Assembly (NCBI GenBank): GCA_900767715.1
Contig: CAAGAD010000005.1
Location: 434,001-498,000 of the forward strand
Length of the DNA: 64,000 nt
From: Clostridia bacterium
GTDB taxonomy: Bacteria; Bacillota; Clostridia; Christensenellales; UBA1242
Reading direction: 5' to 3'
The notes under the pieces are model-generated. The model was not told where the DNA came from and searched no databases. It was given only the letters and a program-made list of their open reading frames with translations. Shown here piece after piece: positions 6,504-15,708 of this stretch (position 1 is its first letter; each line of letters begins with the position of its first letter). Both the position numbers and the translations under genes were made by a program.

Positions 6504-6636
6504 TTTCACTCCTTTTTGAGTGGGGCTGAGTGTTTGTTTCTGTAACGGGACTAACTATCCAACCAATAAACTCACTACACCCACACTCGTTACATTCTAT
6601 GTTTCTTATCCAATTTTGGTATTGCCGTTTAGTCAT
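6496..6636 (-). CDS. Tiny Cys-rich phage protein, 46 aa
   Basis: Translation of 6636 to 6496 gives an uninterrupted 46-codon frame beginning MTKRQYQNWIRNIECNECGC. GGAG lies upstream of the ATG. The start overlaps the neck-protein stop in an ATGA, and its end overlaps the holin start by 8 nt, so it looks translationally coupled on both sides. The CNECGC cluster could be half of a metal-binding knuckle. Function unknown. Confidence 0.6.
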   Translation of the reverse strand: MTKRQYQNWIRNIECNECGCSEFIGWIVSPVTETNTQPHSKRSENE

Positions 6637-8096
6637 TTTATCTCCGTCGTGGTCAAGGTTATTTCGTCCAGATAGGCGGTGTCGCTGTTGGCGTCCACCA
6701 TAATTTTGGCGCTGGTTGCTTTGGCGTAAGGTGCAAAGGCGTTATAGCCGTCCTTGGTGCAAACAAAATGCAGTGTGGCGCTGTCAGTCACGATGTCAAT
6801 TTTAGTGCCGAGCGAGGCGTTGACTTCCACCTTAGAAATGCGTCTGCCGTTAGCACCAAAATCCACTCTGTTGGTGCAAATCGTTTTAGTGGTGTTGTTG
6901 GTCAAAAATTTACCTTTCTCGCACAACTGTCCTATCTCGCGCTGGTTGGCGTTGTTGAAAGTGACGACCAATTTTTGCATTGCGAAATCGTTGACGGCGA
7001 GCATTGACGCAATATCTACGCTACGCACGACGCTCGTGTCAAAATTGGTGATGGCAACTGCCATAAAGGCGTTATGAGTCAAGTTTTGCTCGCTTGCTTT
7101 TAAATCTGGAAAGTTTAATGTGCAAGCCAAATAATATTTATTGCCCAAACATTCCGCCATTGCGTTAGAGTTTTCTGTCTGGCAAAGAACATCGTCGTAT
7201 GGTGTGGTGATTTTTGATACATTAATGCCGTTGAAACTATTGAGCCCGTTGCGTGACAAGAAAATTATTTTGTCACCGCACACTGCCACCGTCTTTTCAT
7301 AGATTCGGCTTGGGCTGGAATAGAGTTGCGAAATGGCATAAGTTCCGCTTGCCAAACGCGTGAGTTTGGTAATGCCGTACTCTCTAAACACATAAACATA
7401 GCCCTTGAACGAGATGACTTTTAGGCTCGCTCCCCTATTGTCCGTTAGGTCAATAGTTCCGCTGTTAGTTTCGTCCACGAGAGTTGGGTCAAGCGTGGTG
7501 GTGAAAAACAGTGTTTTGGCGTCGCCGTCGGTGGTGGCATACAAAATGCCGTCATTTTCGCACAGGCTGGTCAAGTGGTAGTCCAAGTTGAAGGCTTGCG
7601 GTGCGTTGGTTGTGCATTTCCAAACAAGCATATTGTCCGTGAGATTAGACAGAATTATCATATCTTCGCCATTCTGTCTAATGTTGAGAGCCACTGGTAT
7701 GCTCGTTAGGTTGAAATAGCCATTATATACCTGCCAAATTTGCGTGACTGGAACAAACGGAGTAAGTTCATAAATTCCGCCATCCGAACCATAAAATTGC
7801 AAACGTCTATCATACTTGTTGCTTGCCAAACTATTTTTGTGGTAGCCCTTGAAATATGAGAACACTTGCAACTTGTTCATACTGTCTTTGAGCGAACTAT
7901 AATCCACGGTGTTTTCGACGCAACCTGGGGTCAAGTTTCGTGGCAAAGTCAACGGCTCAAAGCCCAAGCCCGTAGTGAGTTTGCGATTTTTGAGTTGGTA
8001 ACCGTACTGTTCTTTAACCACAAACTTGTCGGTGTAGTCCGTCTTATCTACGGTGAAATCGTTGATGACATATTTTGTGGTTTTGGTGTTAATCAT
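6633..8096 (-). CDS. Phage neck/tail-hub protein, beta-rich (P22 gp10-like in position and fold type)
   Basis: 487 aa from the ATG at 8096, which overlaps the stop of the preceding gene (ATGA) and has GAGGTGG upstream. The sequence is a long series of short beta strands with repeated patterns such as YVFREYGITKLTRL and KIIFLSRNGLNSFNG, as expected for a beta-propeller. In P22-type podoviruses the head-closure hub gp10 is a propeller encoded after the coat gene and the gp4 adaptor, which matches this position. Direct homology cannot be shown here. Confidence 0.55.
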   Translation of the reverse strand: MINTKTTKYVINDFTVDKTDYTDKFVVKEQYGYQLKNRKLTTGLGFEPLTLPRNLTPGCVENTVDYSSLKDSMNKLQVFSYFKGYHKNSLASNKYDRRLQFYGSDGGIYELTPFVPVTQIWQVYNGYFNLTSIPVALNIRQNGEDMIILSNLTDNMLVWKCTTNAPQAFNLDYHLTSLCENDGILYATTDGDAKTLFFTTTLDPTLVDETNSGTIDLTDNRGASLKVISFKGYVYVFREYGITKLTRLASGTYAISQLYSSPSRIYEKTVAVCGDKIIFLSRNGLNSFNGINVSKITTPYDDVLCQTENSNAMAECLGNKYYLACTLNFPDLKASEQNLTHNAFMAVAITNFDTSVVRSVDIASMLAVNDFAMQKLVVTFNNANQREIGQLCEKGKFLTNNTTKTICTNRVDFGANGRRISKVEVNASLGTKIDIVTDSATLHFVCTKDGYNAFAPYAKATSAKIMVDANSDTAYLDEITLTTTEIK

Positions 8097-8737
8097 ACCC
8101 ACCTCTTGTATGGCAAAGTTACCATTTTGCAACCCACTCTTTTTGGCAGTCTTGCGCGGTAGATTTTGTCGAACTCATTGAACTCGGCATATCTGCCCGT
8201 CATCAAGCAATAACTGGCACACACGCCGTACGCGAGCAAGTTGAAGTCCACGCGGTCGGCGAAATAGCCTAGTTTGGAATATATGTCTTTTACCACTGGA
8301 ATTTGGTAATAGTTTATGGTGTAAACACCGTTCTTTTCAAATACTATGGCGTTGTCTTCTGCCATTGAATAGTCAACGCTGTTACCAAACCCGTCCGTCA
8401 CGGAAATAATTCCCGCAAAGCCGTTGAGTTTGCGAATGAAAACCTTGTTGTCGGTCGTCACCGCTTTGACGCTGGCGGGTATGCGGTAATAACTCTCTGC
8501 CAATTCGCTCACGACAAAGTTGAGCGCGGACAAATATGTTTTTAGGCGTGGATAAGAGGTGTAGATTGTTTCAAGTTCGCTCGCTTGCTCACTGCTCGTT
8601 CCGTTCTCACTGCCTTCAATGACAGTGGCGTTGAACGGCGAATATCTGTCTTCAACTGTTAAAAGCGTTTCGCTGGTGGCAAGTTCGCTGTCGTCTAATA
8701 GCCTAGCACTATTCAAAATGATATGTAAGGCGTTCAT
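8093..8737 (-). CDS. Head-tail adaptor-like phage protein
   Basis: 214 aa; AAAGGAG precedes the ATG at 8735-8737. It is mostly helical at the N terminus (NALHIILNSARLLDDSE), has a middle beta section (VFIRKLNGFAGIISVTDGFGNSVDY) and returns to a helical C terminus. Size and position after the coat gene fit a gp4-type adaptor or head-completion protein. It overlaps the genes on both sides by 4 nt, which indicates coordinated expression. The function is inferred from synteny only. Confidence 0.5.
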   Translation of the reverse strand: MNALHIILNSARLLDDSELATSETLLTVEDRYSPFNATVIEGSENGTSSEQASELETIYTSYPRLKTYLSALNFVVSELAESYYRIPASVKAVTTDNKVFIRKLNGFAGIISVTDGFGNSVDYSMAEDNAIVFEKNGVYTINYYQIPVVKDIYSKLGYFADRVDFNLLAYGVCASYCLMTGRYAEFNEFDKIYRARLPKRVGCKMVTLPYKRWV

Positions 8738-9069
8738 AATTCACTCCTTTTTTGTGATTGCTGGTGTATTTTTGTATAAATTTCTTCCTTTGTTTTCTCG
8801 TTGTTTAGTCTAGCAAGTTTTAAGTTGTAATCGTCGATTTCGTCGAATATTTCTCGCGCAAATTCATTGCGACTGCGCAAGAGTCTATCGACCACGCGAC
8901 TATCTAGCGAGGCAGAATCAACAGACAGGCAAAAGGTATTGCCTGTCTGTCTGCTATTATGAATCTCAAAACATTTTCGCTCTGTGTCAAATACAATCTC
9001 ATAATGCGAATCTATACTTTTTACTCGCCCAACAATATTAAATAAATCGTGAAAAAGTTTGATTTTCAT
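8734..9069 (-). CDS. Hypothetical phage protein, 111 aa
   Basis: The ATG at 9067-9069 follows GGGGGAG. A compact N-terminal beta region (KIKLFHDLFNIVGRVKSIDSHYEIVF) is followed by a charged helical C terminus. It lies between the coat gene and the adaptor-like gene and overlaps the latter by 4 nt, so it is part of the head operon. I do not recognise a family; a minor head protein is possible. Confidence 0.5.
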   Translation of the reverse strand: MKIKLFHDLFNIVGRVKSIDSHYEIVFDTERKCFEIHNSRQTGNTFCLSVDSASLDSRVVDRLLRSRNEFAREIFDEIDDYNLKLARLNNEKTKEEIYTKIHQQSQKRSEL

Positions 9070-9092
9070 TTTCTCCCCCTGTCCAAGACAGA

Positions 9093-10304
9093 TTAATTGC
9101 CACTCTTTTCAACAACAGTGATGAATGGGTTGGTTACAGTTGACTTAACGTTGGTGAACTTGGCTTGACCGGCTGGCAATTCGCACAACAAGTCAGCGTA
9201 CTTAACCAATGTTGCAGTGTATGCTGGGTAACCTGGTTTTTGACGAATGATGTTGCCACCTTCGCCTTCTAACCATTCCCAATCGCAGAGTTGGCAAAGA
9301 GTGAATTTAGATGTGTCCAACATATACAATGTGCCGTTTTCGATGAAGCGGTCGCTGATTACTGGAATGCCGTTGAATGTCAAGGCTTTGAATCCGCCGT
9401 CCAAGTTTACAACGTCAATGTTACGGCTGTAATTAGCAAGGTATTGTTGGTATGCGCGACGAACATCGCTTGCGCAAGTGATGAAGTCAACATTTGCGCC
9501 AGTGTTTTCTTCTAGTGAGTCGATTGCAGTTTGCATTGCGCTGTCACTGATTTCGATTGCGCTAGTAGATTTGTATGGTGTGAGCCAAGTGTTGTCGGCG
9601 CGAGTGAGCCCGTACAAACTTGTGCTAGAACCAAAGATTGCTCCAAGTCCAGTGATTTCATTGTCTTTTGAGCCTTGAATGTAGAACGCGTGTGAAGTAG
9701 TCAATGCTGTGCCTGGTGCGGTCGCGAACTTGATTGTCTTGTTGACGCGGTCAACAGAGGCAACTTTTAGACCAGAGTTGTCGGCAACGATTGTGTCACC
9801 AGAATAGCAGTCGAGAATCATTCCTTCTGCAACGCCCTTTACGCTATCTACTGTGACAACTTTGCTAGTTGCGTTGTATGAAGCAACTGTGCAAACTTTA
9901 CCACTGCCGTCGCCGTACAACATTCTGCCAAGATTGAACTTGCTGGCGGTCAAAAGTCCGTCGATTTCTGCGTTCAAAAGGTTGACGAATGCGCCTGGGT
10001 TAGCACTGGAAGCGCGAATGGCTTTGTCACTGATTTCAAAAGTGCCATAAAGGTTTTTGAGTGTGGTCTTGAATTGTTTGTAGTTGTTGCCCGATGCGGT
10101 TGGCAAACTGCCGGTTTCTGTGCCCGCACCTACACCGCCGTTAAGACCTACTTGGCAAGGCTTGATGATGTTTTTGCCATAGACGTCAGTGCTTGATTGT
10201 TTAATTTTCGCCAAAAGTGGATTGGCTTGTGTGTTCAGTTGGTTGCAAGCCACTGAAAGATACGCTTCTTTCAAAGCGTTTTCTGCTGATTGTAAACTAA
10301 TCAT
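9093..10304 (-). CDS. Phage major capsid protein (HK97-fold/P22-coat type)
   Basis: 403 aa with AGGAG upstream. Features of major coat proteins are visible: an N-terminal helix (SLQSAENALKEAYLSVACNQL), a Gly/Ala-rich loop (GLNGGVGAGTETGSLPTASG), an insertion-like beta domain, and later a helix followed by FNGIPVISDRFIENGTLYMLD, a pattern found in the HK97 axial domain (the receiving-strand motif GiPVi.d). It lies directly after the scaffold gene and before the adaptors. No N-terminal protease or delta domain is seen, consistent with a separate scaffold. Confidence 0.8.
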   Translation of the reverse strand: MISLQSAENALKEAYLSVACNQLNTQANPLLAKIKQSSTDVYGKNIIKPCQVGLNGGVGAGTETGSLPTASGNNYKQFKTTLKNLYGTFEISDKAIRASSANPGAFVNLLNAEIDGLLTASKFNLGRMLYGDGSGKVCTVASYNATSKVVTVDSVKGVAEGMILDCYSGDTIVADNSGLKVASVDRVNKTIKFATAPGTALTTSHAFYIQGSKDNEITGLGAIFGSSTSLYGLTRADNTWLTPYKSTSAIEISDSAMQTAIDSLEENTGANVDFITCASDVRRAYQQYLANYSRNIDVVNLDGGFKALTFNGIPVISDRFIENGTLYMLDTSKFTLCQLCDWEWLEGEGGNIIRQKPGYPAYTATLVKYADLLCELPAGQAKFTNVKSTVTNPFITVVEKSGN

Positions 10305-10312
10305 AAAATCTC

Positions 10313-11017
10313 CTATTTTTTAGTGATAATCTTTCTCGCCATTTCCCCTGCTTCGTTGATGGTTTGGGGATTGGTTATCTGCCTGAGAGATACGCTCGAC
10401 TTAGACGACTTCGCCACGAGGGGCACGGTCTTTTTGTCGGCGAGTTTGGTTAGGTATCTGGTCACGATTTGGTCGCACAAGGCAGTGTCGCTAAAAATAT
10501 AGTTAGACAAAAAGTTTTCATCACGCACCAAGTTTTCGGGCTCGGTGAAATGTGACTCCAAGACTTCTGTGTATGCCTTGTTTAGACTCTTTGGGTCTAG
10601 CGGACTTTCGCTGGAAATGACCTTGTCCATCATCTCTTTGGCGTACTTTTGGGCAAGCGGACGGCTTGTGCTAAACTCGTCAACCGATTGCTTTATCTTT
10701 TGAATCATCTCCAATGGTTCGACCGAACTTGTATTGGACTGGTGGGCGTTGAGCGCCTGACATTTTCGCGTGAACTCGGCTTGAAGGCTGTTGTACGCCT
10801 TCAAGAGTTCGTCCGCGCTGGCGAATTTGCCATAATCTTTGGAGCCGTTGCTAGTGTCTATTTTCGCGTTTTGCGATGCCGATTCAAGATTAGTAGAGCC
10901 AAGCGAATCATTCGTAGAATGAGTAACAACTTGTCTATTGCTCTCGCCTCCTTGATTTAAAATTTGCTCATCGTCTGCTAATGGACAACTAACGTTTGGT
11001 TGTTCCAAATTTTCCAT
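10313..11017 (-). CDS. Phage scaffolding protein
   Basis: 234 aa; AGGAG precedes the ATG. It is acidic at the N terminus, rich in Gln, Ser, Asn and Lys, predicted helical in the middle (ASADELLKAYNSLQAEFTRKCQAL), and has a basic C terminus (EMARKIITKK). The composition, low complexity and basic tail are typical of internal scaffolds that contact the coat with their C terminus. Its place between portal and coat is the standard one. The start is only 2 nt from the portal stop. Confidence 0.7.
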   Translation of the reverse strand: MENLEQPNVSCPLADDEQILNQGGESNRQVVTHSTNDSLGSTNLESASQNAKIDTSNGSKDYGKFASADELLKAYNSLQAEFTRKCQALNAHQSNTSSVEPLEMIQKIKQSVDEFSTSRPLAQKYAKEMMDKVISSESPLDPKSLNKAYTEVLESHFTEPENLVRDENFLSNYIFSDTALCDQIVTRYLTKLADKKTVPLVAKSSKSSVSLRQITNPQTINEAGEMARKIITKK

Positions 11018-11019
11018 AA

Positions 11020-12915
11020 TTATTCTCCTTTATTTTCTTCGTCTTTGATTGTGTTTTCTTTGGCTAAAATCTGTTTGTGTATGTTGACGTGGTGTTCAAA
11101 CTTCTTGAACAAGTCTGGGTTCTTCTCCACCGCTTGTCTAAAATCTTCGCCGAGCATAAATGCGATGTGCTCGTCAATGTGCAACTTATGGTCGTCGATT
11201 GACGTTGGGGTTGTTTCCTTGCCACCTAGCATATCTATGCACTCTTGGTGAGCGTGGTTGATTTGCAAAGTGGTTAGGTCCTGTGTATGCTCCCAGACGC
11301 CAAAGCCGAGCAAATCTAGGCATTTTTTGCGCATATTTTGCGACAGTTTGCCTTCGTTGTCATAGAGAAGTCCGCTCTTCAAAAGGTCTAGTACCATTGT
11401 ACGCTTTTGCGCGATGGTTTCGCTGGCGTCGCTGGTGGTATCGAGTACGACGTCGTCCGAGCAAATTTCGTTGCTCGACCAATAATACATTTCCACCTTA
11501 CCGTTCTCGCCCACGAGTTTGAGTAGGCGCGGAATGACGGCGAACTGTTTGTAAAGTCGAAGCACGTATTTGCCGATTATGCACATTGCTGACTTGACGC
11601 TGTCTAACGAACTGGCAATGCGGGTGTCGTCTTGCTCGCTCAAAAGTTGCAATGCCACGCCCGACATATTGGTGTAATTGGCGAACGACTCGCGCATTAG
11701 GTCACTGACGCCCGAAATGGTCTTAAATTCGTCCAAAAGTTTGCCCTCTTCGGTGTCGAAATCAGTGTTGTTGTTGGCGGTGGACATAATGGCTGGCGCT
11801 TTGCCACCCTGACGATAGACAAGCACTTTGCCCGGGCTGAGCCCTTCTTCTTCAAGCATCTCGGTATCGACCGAGCCGTCTTCCACCGTGAGCACGCCCA
11901 TTGTGAGTCGGTTGAGATATTCGTGTTTGCGGTTGCGGACAGCGTTGTATGCGCGCTGGATTGGTATCATACGCTCTACAATGCTTGTGCCATAGAAACA
12001 GCCTGGCATAAAGATTGAGATTTGCTTGATGAATGGCAATTCTCTTTGACCTTGGTCGCCGTTGATGTATGGCAAGTCGCCGTCAAACAAGAGTTTGTCG
12101 CCCGCCACGATTGTGAGCCTGCCGTTTGGGCGGTCGGTGGACGGACGTTCGTATCGCTCGATGACTACGCAATGGTCTTTGAGTTCGATGTCACTAATTT
12201 TGTTTATGCTGGCGTCATAACCAAGCCCGCCACTCGCGTTGGACTGGTTGGTGAGCGAGAATGAATGCACTTTTTCAGGCATTACATCGACGCCCCAAAT
12301 GTCCTTGACCTCGCTGACGTGGTATGCCTTGGCGTGAATAATGCTCTTTTGGTCGGCGACGCTTTCGCACGACAGGTTTTCTGGGAAAATCTCGAATGGC
12401 GAGCAGACGATTACGTCAACATCGCCTTCACGCACGAGTTTGCCCTTTTCGTCCGTGGCAATCACCTTGCCGAGAGAGTTGTTCCACACGACTTTGTAGA
12501 ACGCCGTGCCACACACTTCGCTCCAAATGATTGCTTGTTTGGTTAGGTCGTTGAGCGCGATTTTGTTGCTGACCGCATTCAAAATGTCCTTGCTGACCTT
12601 GGCGGATTGCATATCTCGTTCGTCCGTACTGGCGGGCAAAACTGCCATATTTGGTCTAAGACGTGCAATCTTGGCAGAGCGCACTTCAATGGTAGGTGCG
12701 ATGTGGTTGAATACTTCCTTTTCCTGCCAAAAATATTGCTTGTCCGCCGTCGTAACCGAGCCGTTTGGCGCGATTTGGCTATATTGGTTTCCCATCAAAA
12801 AGTTGAGATTGAGTTGCCATTGCGCTTCGTAACTCTTGCGGGCTTGCTGGCGAGCGATGAAGTCACGTCTTATGCTGGCGACGAGTTCTTCTTGTTTTAA
12901 CTGTTTAGTCTTCAC
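11020..12915 (-). CDS. Phage portal protein (podovirus-like)
   Basis: 631 aa with a GTG start after AAAAGGAG. The N terminus (FIARQQARKSYEAQWQLNLNFLMGNQYS) and the following segments match large portals of P22-like phages: QIAPNGSV, FNHIAPTIEVRSAKIARLRPNMAVLP, a clip region, and MIPIQRAYNAVRNRKHEYLNRL. The portal forms the dodecameric ring for DNA packaging. It overlaps the Cys-rich gene upstream by 11 nt. No frameshift or missing section is seen, so the gene looks intact. Confidence 0.85.
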   Translation of the reverse strand: MKTKQLKQEELVASIRRDFIARQQARKSYEAQWQLNLNFLMGNQYSQIAPNGSVTTADKQYFWQEKEVFNHIAPTIEVRSAKIARLRPNMAVLPASTDERDMQSAKVSKDILNAVSNKIALNDLTKQAIIWSEVCGTAFYKVVWNNSLGKVIATDEKGKLVREGDVDVIVCSPFEIFPENLSCESVADQKSIIHAKAYHVSEVKDIWGVDVMPEKVHSFSLTNQSNASGGLGYDASINKISDIELKDHCVVIERYERPSTDRPNGRLTIVAGDKLLFDGDLPYINGDQGQRELPFIKQISIFMPGCFYGTSIVERMIPIQRAYNAVRNRKHEYLNRLTMGVLTVEDGSVDTEMLEEEGLSPGKVLVYRQGGKAPAIMSTANNNTDFDTEEGKLLDEFKTISGVSDLMRESFANYTNMSGVALQLLSEQDDTRIASSLDSVKSAMCIIGKYVLRLYKQFAVIPRLLKLVGENGKVEMYYWSSNEICSDDVVLDTTSDASETIAQKRTMVLDLLKSGLLYDNEGKLSQNMRKKCLDLLGFGVWEHTQDLTTLQINHAHQECIDMLGGKETTPTSIDDHKLHIDEHIAFMLGEDFRQAVEKNPDLFKKFEHHVNIHKQILAKENTIKDEENKGE

Positions 12916-13117
12916 TATTGTTCTCCTTTTTTAGTTTGTATGGTGGTGCTGGACTGGTCGGCGTGATGTAACAGCCCATAAAGGCGTACAGCGCACGAAA
13001 ACACTCTTCGCACAAGTCCATATTTGCGCGGGTGAGTTTCTTCTTTTGAGATAAACGAAAGCGGGCGTTTTTGCCACAGTTGTCGCATTTGGTGGCGACG
13101 TTAAGTTTTAGTTCCAT
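12905..13117 (-). CDS. Small zinc-ribbon phage protein
   Basis: 70 aa with two Cys pairs, CDNCGK (residues 11-16) and CEECFR (36-41), spaced as in a treble-clef or zinc-ribbon fold, with a basic stretch between them. GGAG precedes the ATG. Zinc-ribbon proteins of the Com or HNH-like kind are often found near terminase genes. It lacks the His residues of an HNH nuclease, so a structural or regulatory role is more likely. It overlaps both neighbours. Confidence 0.6.
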   Translation of the reverse strand: MELKLNVATKCDNCGKNARFRLSQKKKLTRANMDLCEECFRALYAFMGCYITPTSPAPPYKLKKENNSED

Positions 13118-13412
13118 TTTTATCTCCGTTTTGCAATGTCTTCATTATCTTGTTGACTTCCGCTTCGAGTTCGTCGTCCGTCATACTTGCGTACTCCCCT
13201 TGCTCGCCGTCTAGGTCGTATATGAGTTTGATGAGATTTACGTCGGGCGGAATGGTCTTTTCGGTTATCTTTTGTTTGACTAATTGTAACCCGTCATTTT
13301 CCGTTTTGTTATATTCACTGACAGTTTCGGTCAAAGTGTAGCCAAAAGCGTAATCTTTTAGTTTGCCTTTGAGAGATTTTGTCGTGGTGGTTCGCTTGGT
13401 TTTAGATGCCAT
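13101..13412 (-). CDS. Hypothetical phage protein, 103 aa
   Basis: The ATG follows AGGAGAAAG. It has a very basic N terminus (ASKTKRTTTTKSLKGKLKD) and an acidic C-terminal helix (SMTDDELEAEVNKIMKTLQNGDKNG). It overlaps terL by 11 nt and the zinc-ribbon gene by 17 nt. Position and charge would fit a packaging accessory protein, but no family is recognised. Confidence 0.5.
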   Translation of the reverse strand: MASKTKRTTTTKSLKGKLKDYAFGYTLTETVSEYNKTENDGLQLVKQKITEKTIPPDVNLIKLIYDLDGEQGEYASMTDDELEAEVNKIMKTLQNGDKNGTKT

Positions 13413-14829
13413 ATTTCTTTCTCCTAATTAACCTATTCAAATGCTTCTGGCGCTCATTCTCGACAGGCTTGGCGGGGTGATTTTCTGGTCGCGACATTAT
13501 GTAATAGCGCAGTTCGTCCATTGAATGATCGTCACGCTTGATTGGGTGGTCGGCGTTGCCCCACAAATAACCTTTCATTTCCCTTATCATATTAGTGCAA
13601 GTGGAAAAGATGAAAAGTTTGCGGTTGCCGTTGGCGTCACACAGATAGGACTTCACGCGGTTTATGCCCGAAAACAAGTCCTTGTTTACATTGGTGTTGA
13701 CGCTTATGCCGTAATCATAAAAAAGGTCGGCGACACTGCGCGTGCTGGCGAGAGTGGTCTGGTTGGCGGCGCTGTCTATGAGCGCTTCGATGTTGCCGTT
13801 GGGCAGAGTGTGCCAATTTAGGCGCTCGCAAATCTTGTGAATGCAATCGGCGTGGTAACTGATGTCTTTTTCACGGTCGTAATGCTCGGCGACGACATAG
13901 ACATTGCCGTCATAATCCACCGCGTACCAATGGCAAGACAGCGGGTTTTTGAGCCCCGGGTCGATAGAGAGTTTGTCTTGCCAATCGTATGGAATGTTGA
14001 ACGGCTCAATCACGTTGATTTCTGGGTCGAACTCGGGGTAAACTTGCCCGCCTTCGCTCATAAACTCGCCGTATTTTCGCGAGCGCAAAACGTCGGGGCT
14101 TAGGTTGGCACACATTTCTCTTTTGGCACGCTCACTGATAAACGGGTTGTCGTCCCACGACATTTGCGTCGTCCAAATCTCTGGGTCGCTGGTCTTGTTG
14201 AGATAGATTTGGTCATAGACAAAAGTCAAGCCTTTAAGTGGTGTCATTGTGCCGAACATATCGCCATCCTTGTCCAAAAGTCTCATTTTGCATTCGGTGT
14301 AGATGTCTTCGGGCGGTTCTTCGTCAAACCAAACATAGTCGAGCGATGTGCCTTGAAATTTCTCACGCCCTTGGTCGCAACTCTTAAAGCCGATTGTACT
14401 GGTCGTACCGAACACGTTCTTGATGACCAACTGGTCAATCACTCCGCGCTCTGGACTGTCCTTACGACCCTGACTCATCGTGATATCTACAATCCATTCG
14501 GGGTTTAAATATTGCAAAATTTTGGCTTGGGCGACGTCGCGTTGCACTTGTGTGGTGAGCGACACTACCCAACCGCTAGTGGCGTGCGTGAGATGACGAT
14601 ATGGGTGATTGCCACGCGCGAAATATATGGTTTCCACCGCACCGCACTCGGTCTTACCCGAACGGTTGCCACCAAACACCCAACGGTTTTTCTTGAGACA
14701 CTCATGAAACAAAAGTTGTTTTTTGTGAACCTTGTCGCCCGTGTTGTATCTACTAAGCCGATTGTTCTTGTATCTGCGGGCTTGTTCGCGCTTGATTTTT
14801 AGCAATTTGATGACTAATTCTCTATTCAT
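13402..14829 (-). CDS. terL: Phage terminase large subunit
   Basis: 475 aa. The packaging ATPase shows Walker A GGNRSGKT (residues 53-60), Walker B LDYVWFDEEPP, and the coupling region GTMTPLKGLTFVYDQ. The C-terminal RNase-H-like nuclease begins with LSIDPGLKNPLSCHWYAVD (first catalytic Asp) and later has IEALIDSAANQ and the acidic KRDDHSMDELRYYIM. All key residues seem present, so the enzyme is probably functional. It is the first gene of the leftward head operon. A small-terminase gene is not adjacent; the regulator at 15705-16169 is a possible candidate. Confidence 0.9.
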   Translation of the reverse strand: MNRELVIKLLKIKREQARRYKNNRLSRYNTGDKVHKKQLLFHECLKKNRWVFGGNRSGKTECGAVETIYFARGNHPYRHLTHATSGWVVSLTTQVQRDVAQAKILQYLNPEWIVDITMSQGRKDSPERGVIDQLVIKNVFGTTSTIGFKSCDQGREKFQGTSLDYVWFDEEPPEDIYTECKMRLLDKDGDMFGTMTPLKGLTFVYDQIYLNKTSDPEIWTTQMSWDDNPFISERAKREMCANLSPDVLRSRKYGEFMSEGGQVYPEFDPEINVIEPFNIPYDWQDKLSIDPGLKNPLSCHWYAVDYDGNVYVVAEHYDREKDISYHADCIHKICERLNWHTLPNGNIEALIDSAANQTTLASTRSVADLFYDYGISVNTNVNKDLFSGINRVKSYLCDANGNRKLFIFSTCTNMIREMKGYLWGNADHPIKRDDHSMDELRYYIMSRPENHPAKPVENERQKHLNRLIRRKKYGI

Positions 14830-14943
14830 TTTCTCTCCAAAAGTTCAATTTAGCAAAAAATACTACAAAACTGGTGCTTATTTTACGGATTTTGCCAAGG
14901 CTCAAAATATGAGCGCGAGTACGCATTTTGCTAAAATTGTGTT

Positions 14944-15708
14944 ATGAAAATTTTTATCGTTATTGCCATACTTTTGGCATTTTGTCCTATAAAAAACACG
15001 TCCGCGTCGCAGTCGTGTTTTGCACGAGTTAATGGGTATAATGTGTATTTGTATCGCTCGCCTAGTTCAAGCGAGAGCCTTGACAACAAATATTTTGCCA
15101 TAGACCGCACCTATTTTGTAAAAATTACTGCCAGTGCGGACGATCATTTCTACAAAGCGGAGTACAACGGCATAAAAGGTTATGTCAAAAAGCAACTGGT
15201 GTCGTTTGTAGATGGTGAGCCGAACTGCCCGTATGCGTCCGGCATAAGTTTTCGCATTTATGGTGACCAAAGCCGAAGCCTTAGGAGTGAGCCGAGTGAC
15301 GAAGGCGGGAGCAGTACACTTATTGAATATCTGCCACTCTACACCACCAACATCACCTATTTGGGTGCGATTGAGGGCGTGGAAGTCATCAAAGAACGCA
15401 CGAACGTCTGGTATTATTGCAAATACACGGGCGAAAAAACTCTCTTTGGGTATGTGTATAGCGATATGTGTGACAAAATGAACAAGGTGCTTTTGAATAC
15501 AGAAAATATGACCTACATCGACGAGCCGAGTTGGTTACGCCCGAGTGTCGCCGAAACAAAATTGAGCAAAAAAAATACCAATATTATTATCGGTATTTTG
15601 GCTGTGCCCACGGGAATTATCACCTTTATGCTGATTGCTGGGCAGAAATTGTTGTCTAATAAAGAACCGAAAGAAAAAGCACGTAAAAGAGAAATTAGCG
15701 AGTTTTAG
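14944..15708 (+). CDS. Secreted or membrane-anchored SH3-like protein
   Basis: 254 aa. The first 22 residues are a signal peptide (KIFIVIAILLAFCPI, cleavage near SASQS). Two SH3-like segments follow (VYLYRSPSSSE... and ...RSLRSEPSDEGGSSTLIEYLPLYTTN), then a C-terminal membrane helix (IIIGILAVPTGIITFMLIAGQ) with a basic tail. SH3b domains bind cell wall, so it may sit outside the membrane at the wall. It is rightward inside an otherwise leftward phage block. No ribosome-binding site is visible; TGCTAAAAT ends 7 nt before the ATG, which suggests a leaderless message. Confidence 0.6.
   Translation: MKIFIVIAILLAFCPIKNTSASQSCFARVNGYNVYLYRSPSSSESLDNKYFAIDRTYFVKITASADDHFYKAEYNGIKGYVKKQLVSFVDGEPNCPYASGISFRIYGDQSRSLRSEPSDEGGSSTLIEYLPLYTTNITYLGAIEGVEVIKERTNVWYYCKYTGEKTLFGYVYSDMCDKMNKVLLNTENMTYIDEPSWLRPSVAETKLSKKNTNIIIGILAVPTGIITFMLIAGQKLLSNKEPKEKARKREISEF

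Noticed and set aside
6157..6519. Rightward 120-aa frame opposite the holin
   Set aside because: Shadow of the holin gene, which has two clear membrane helices, an SD and a terminator.
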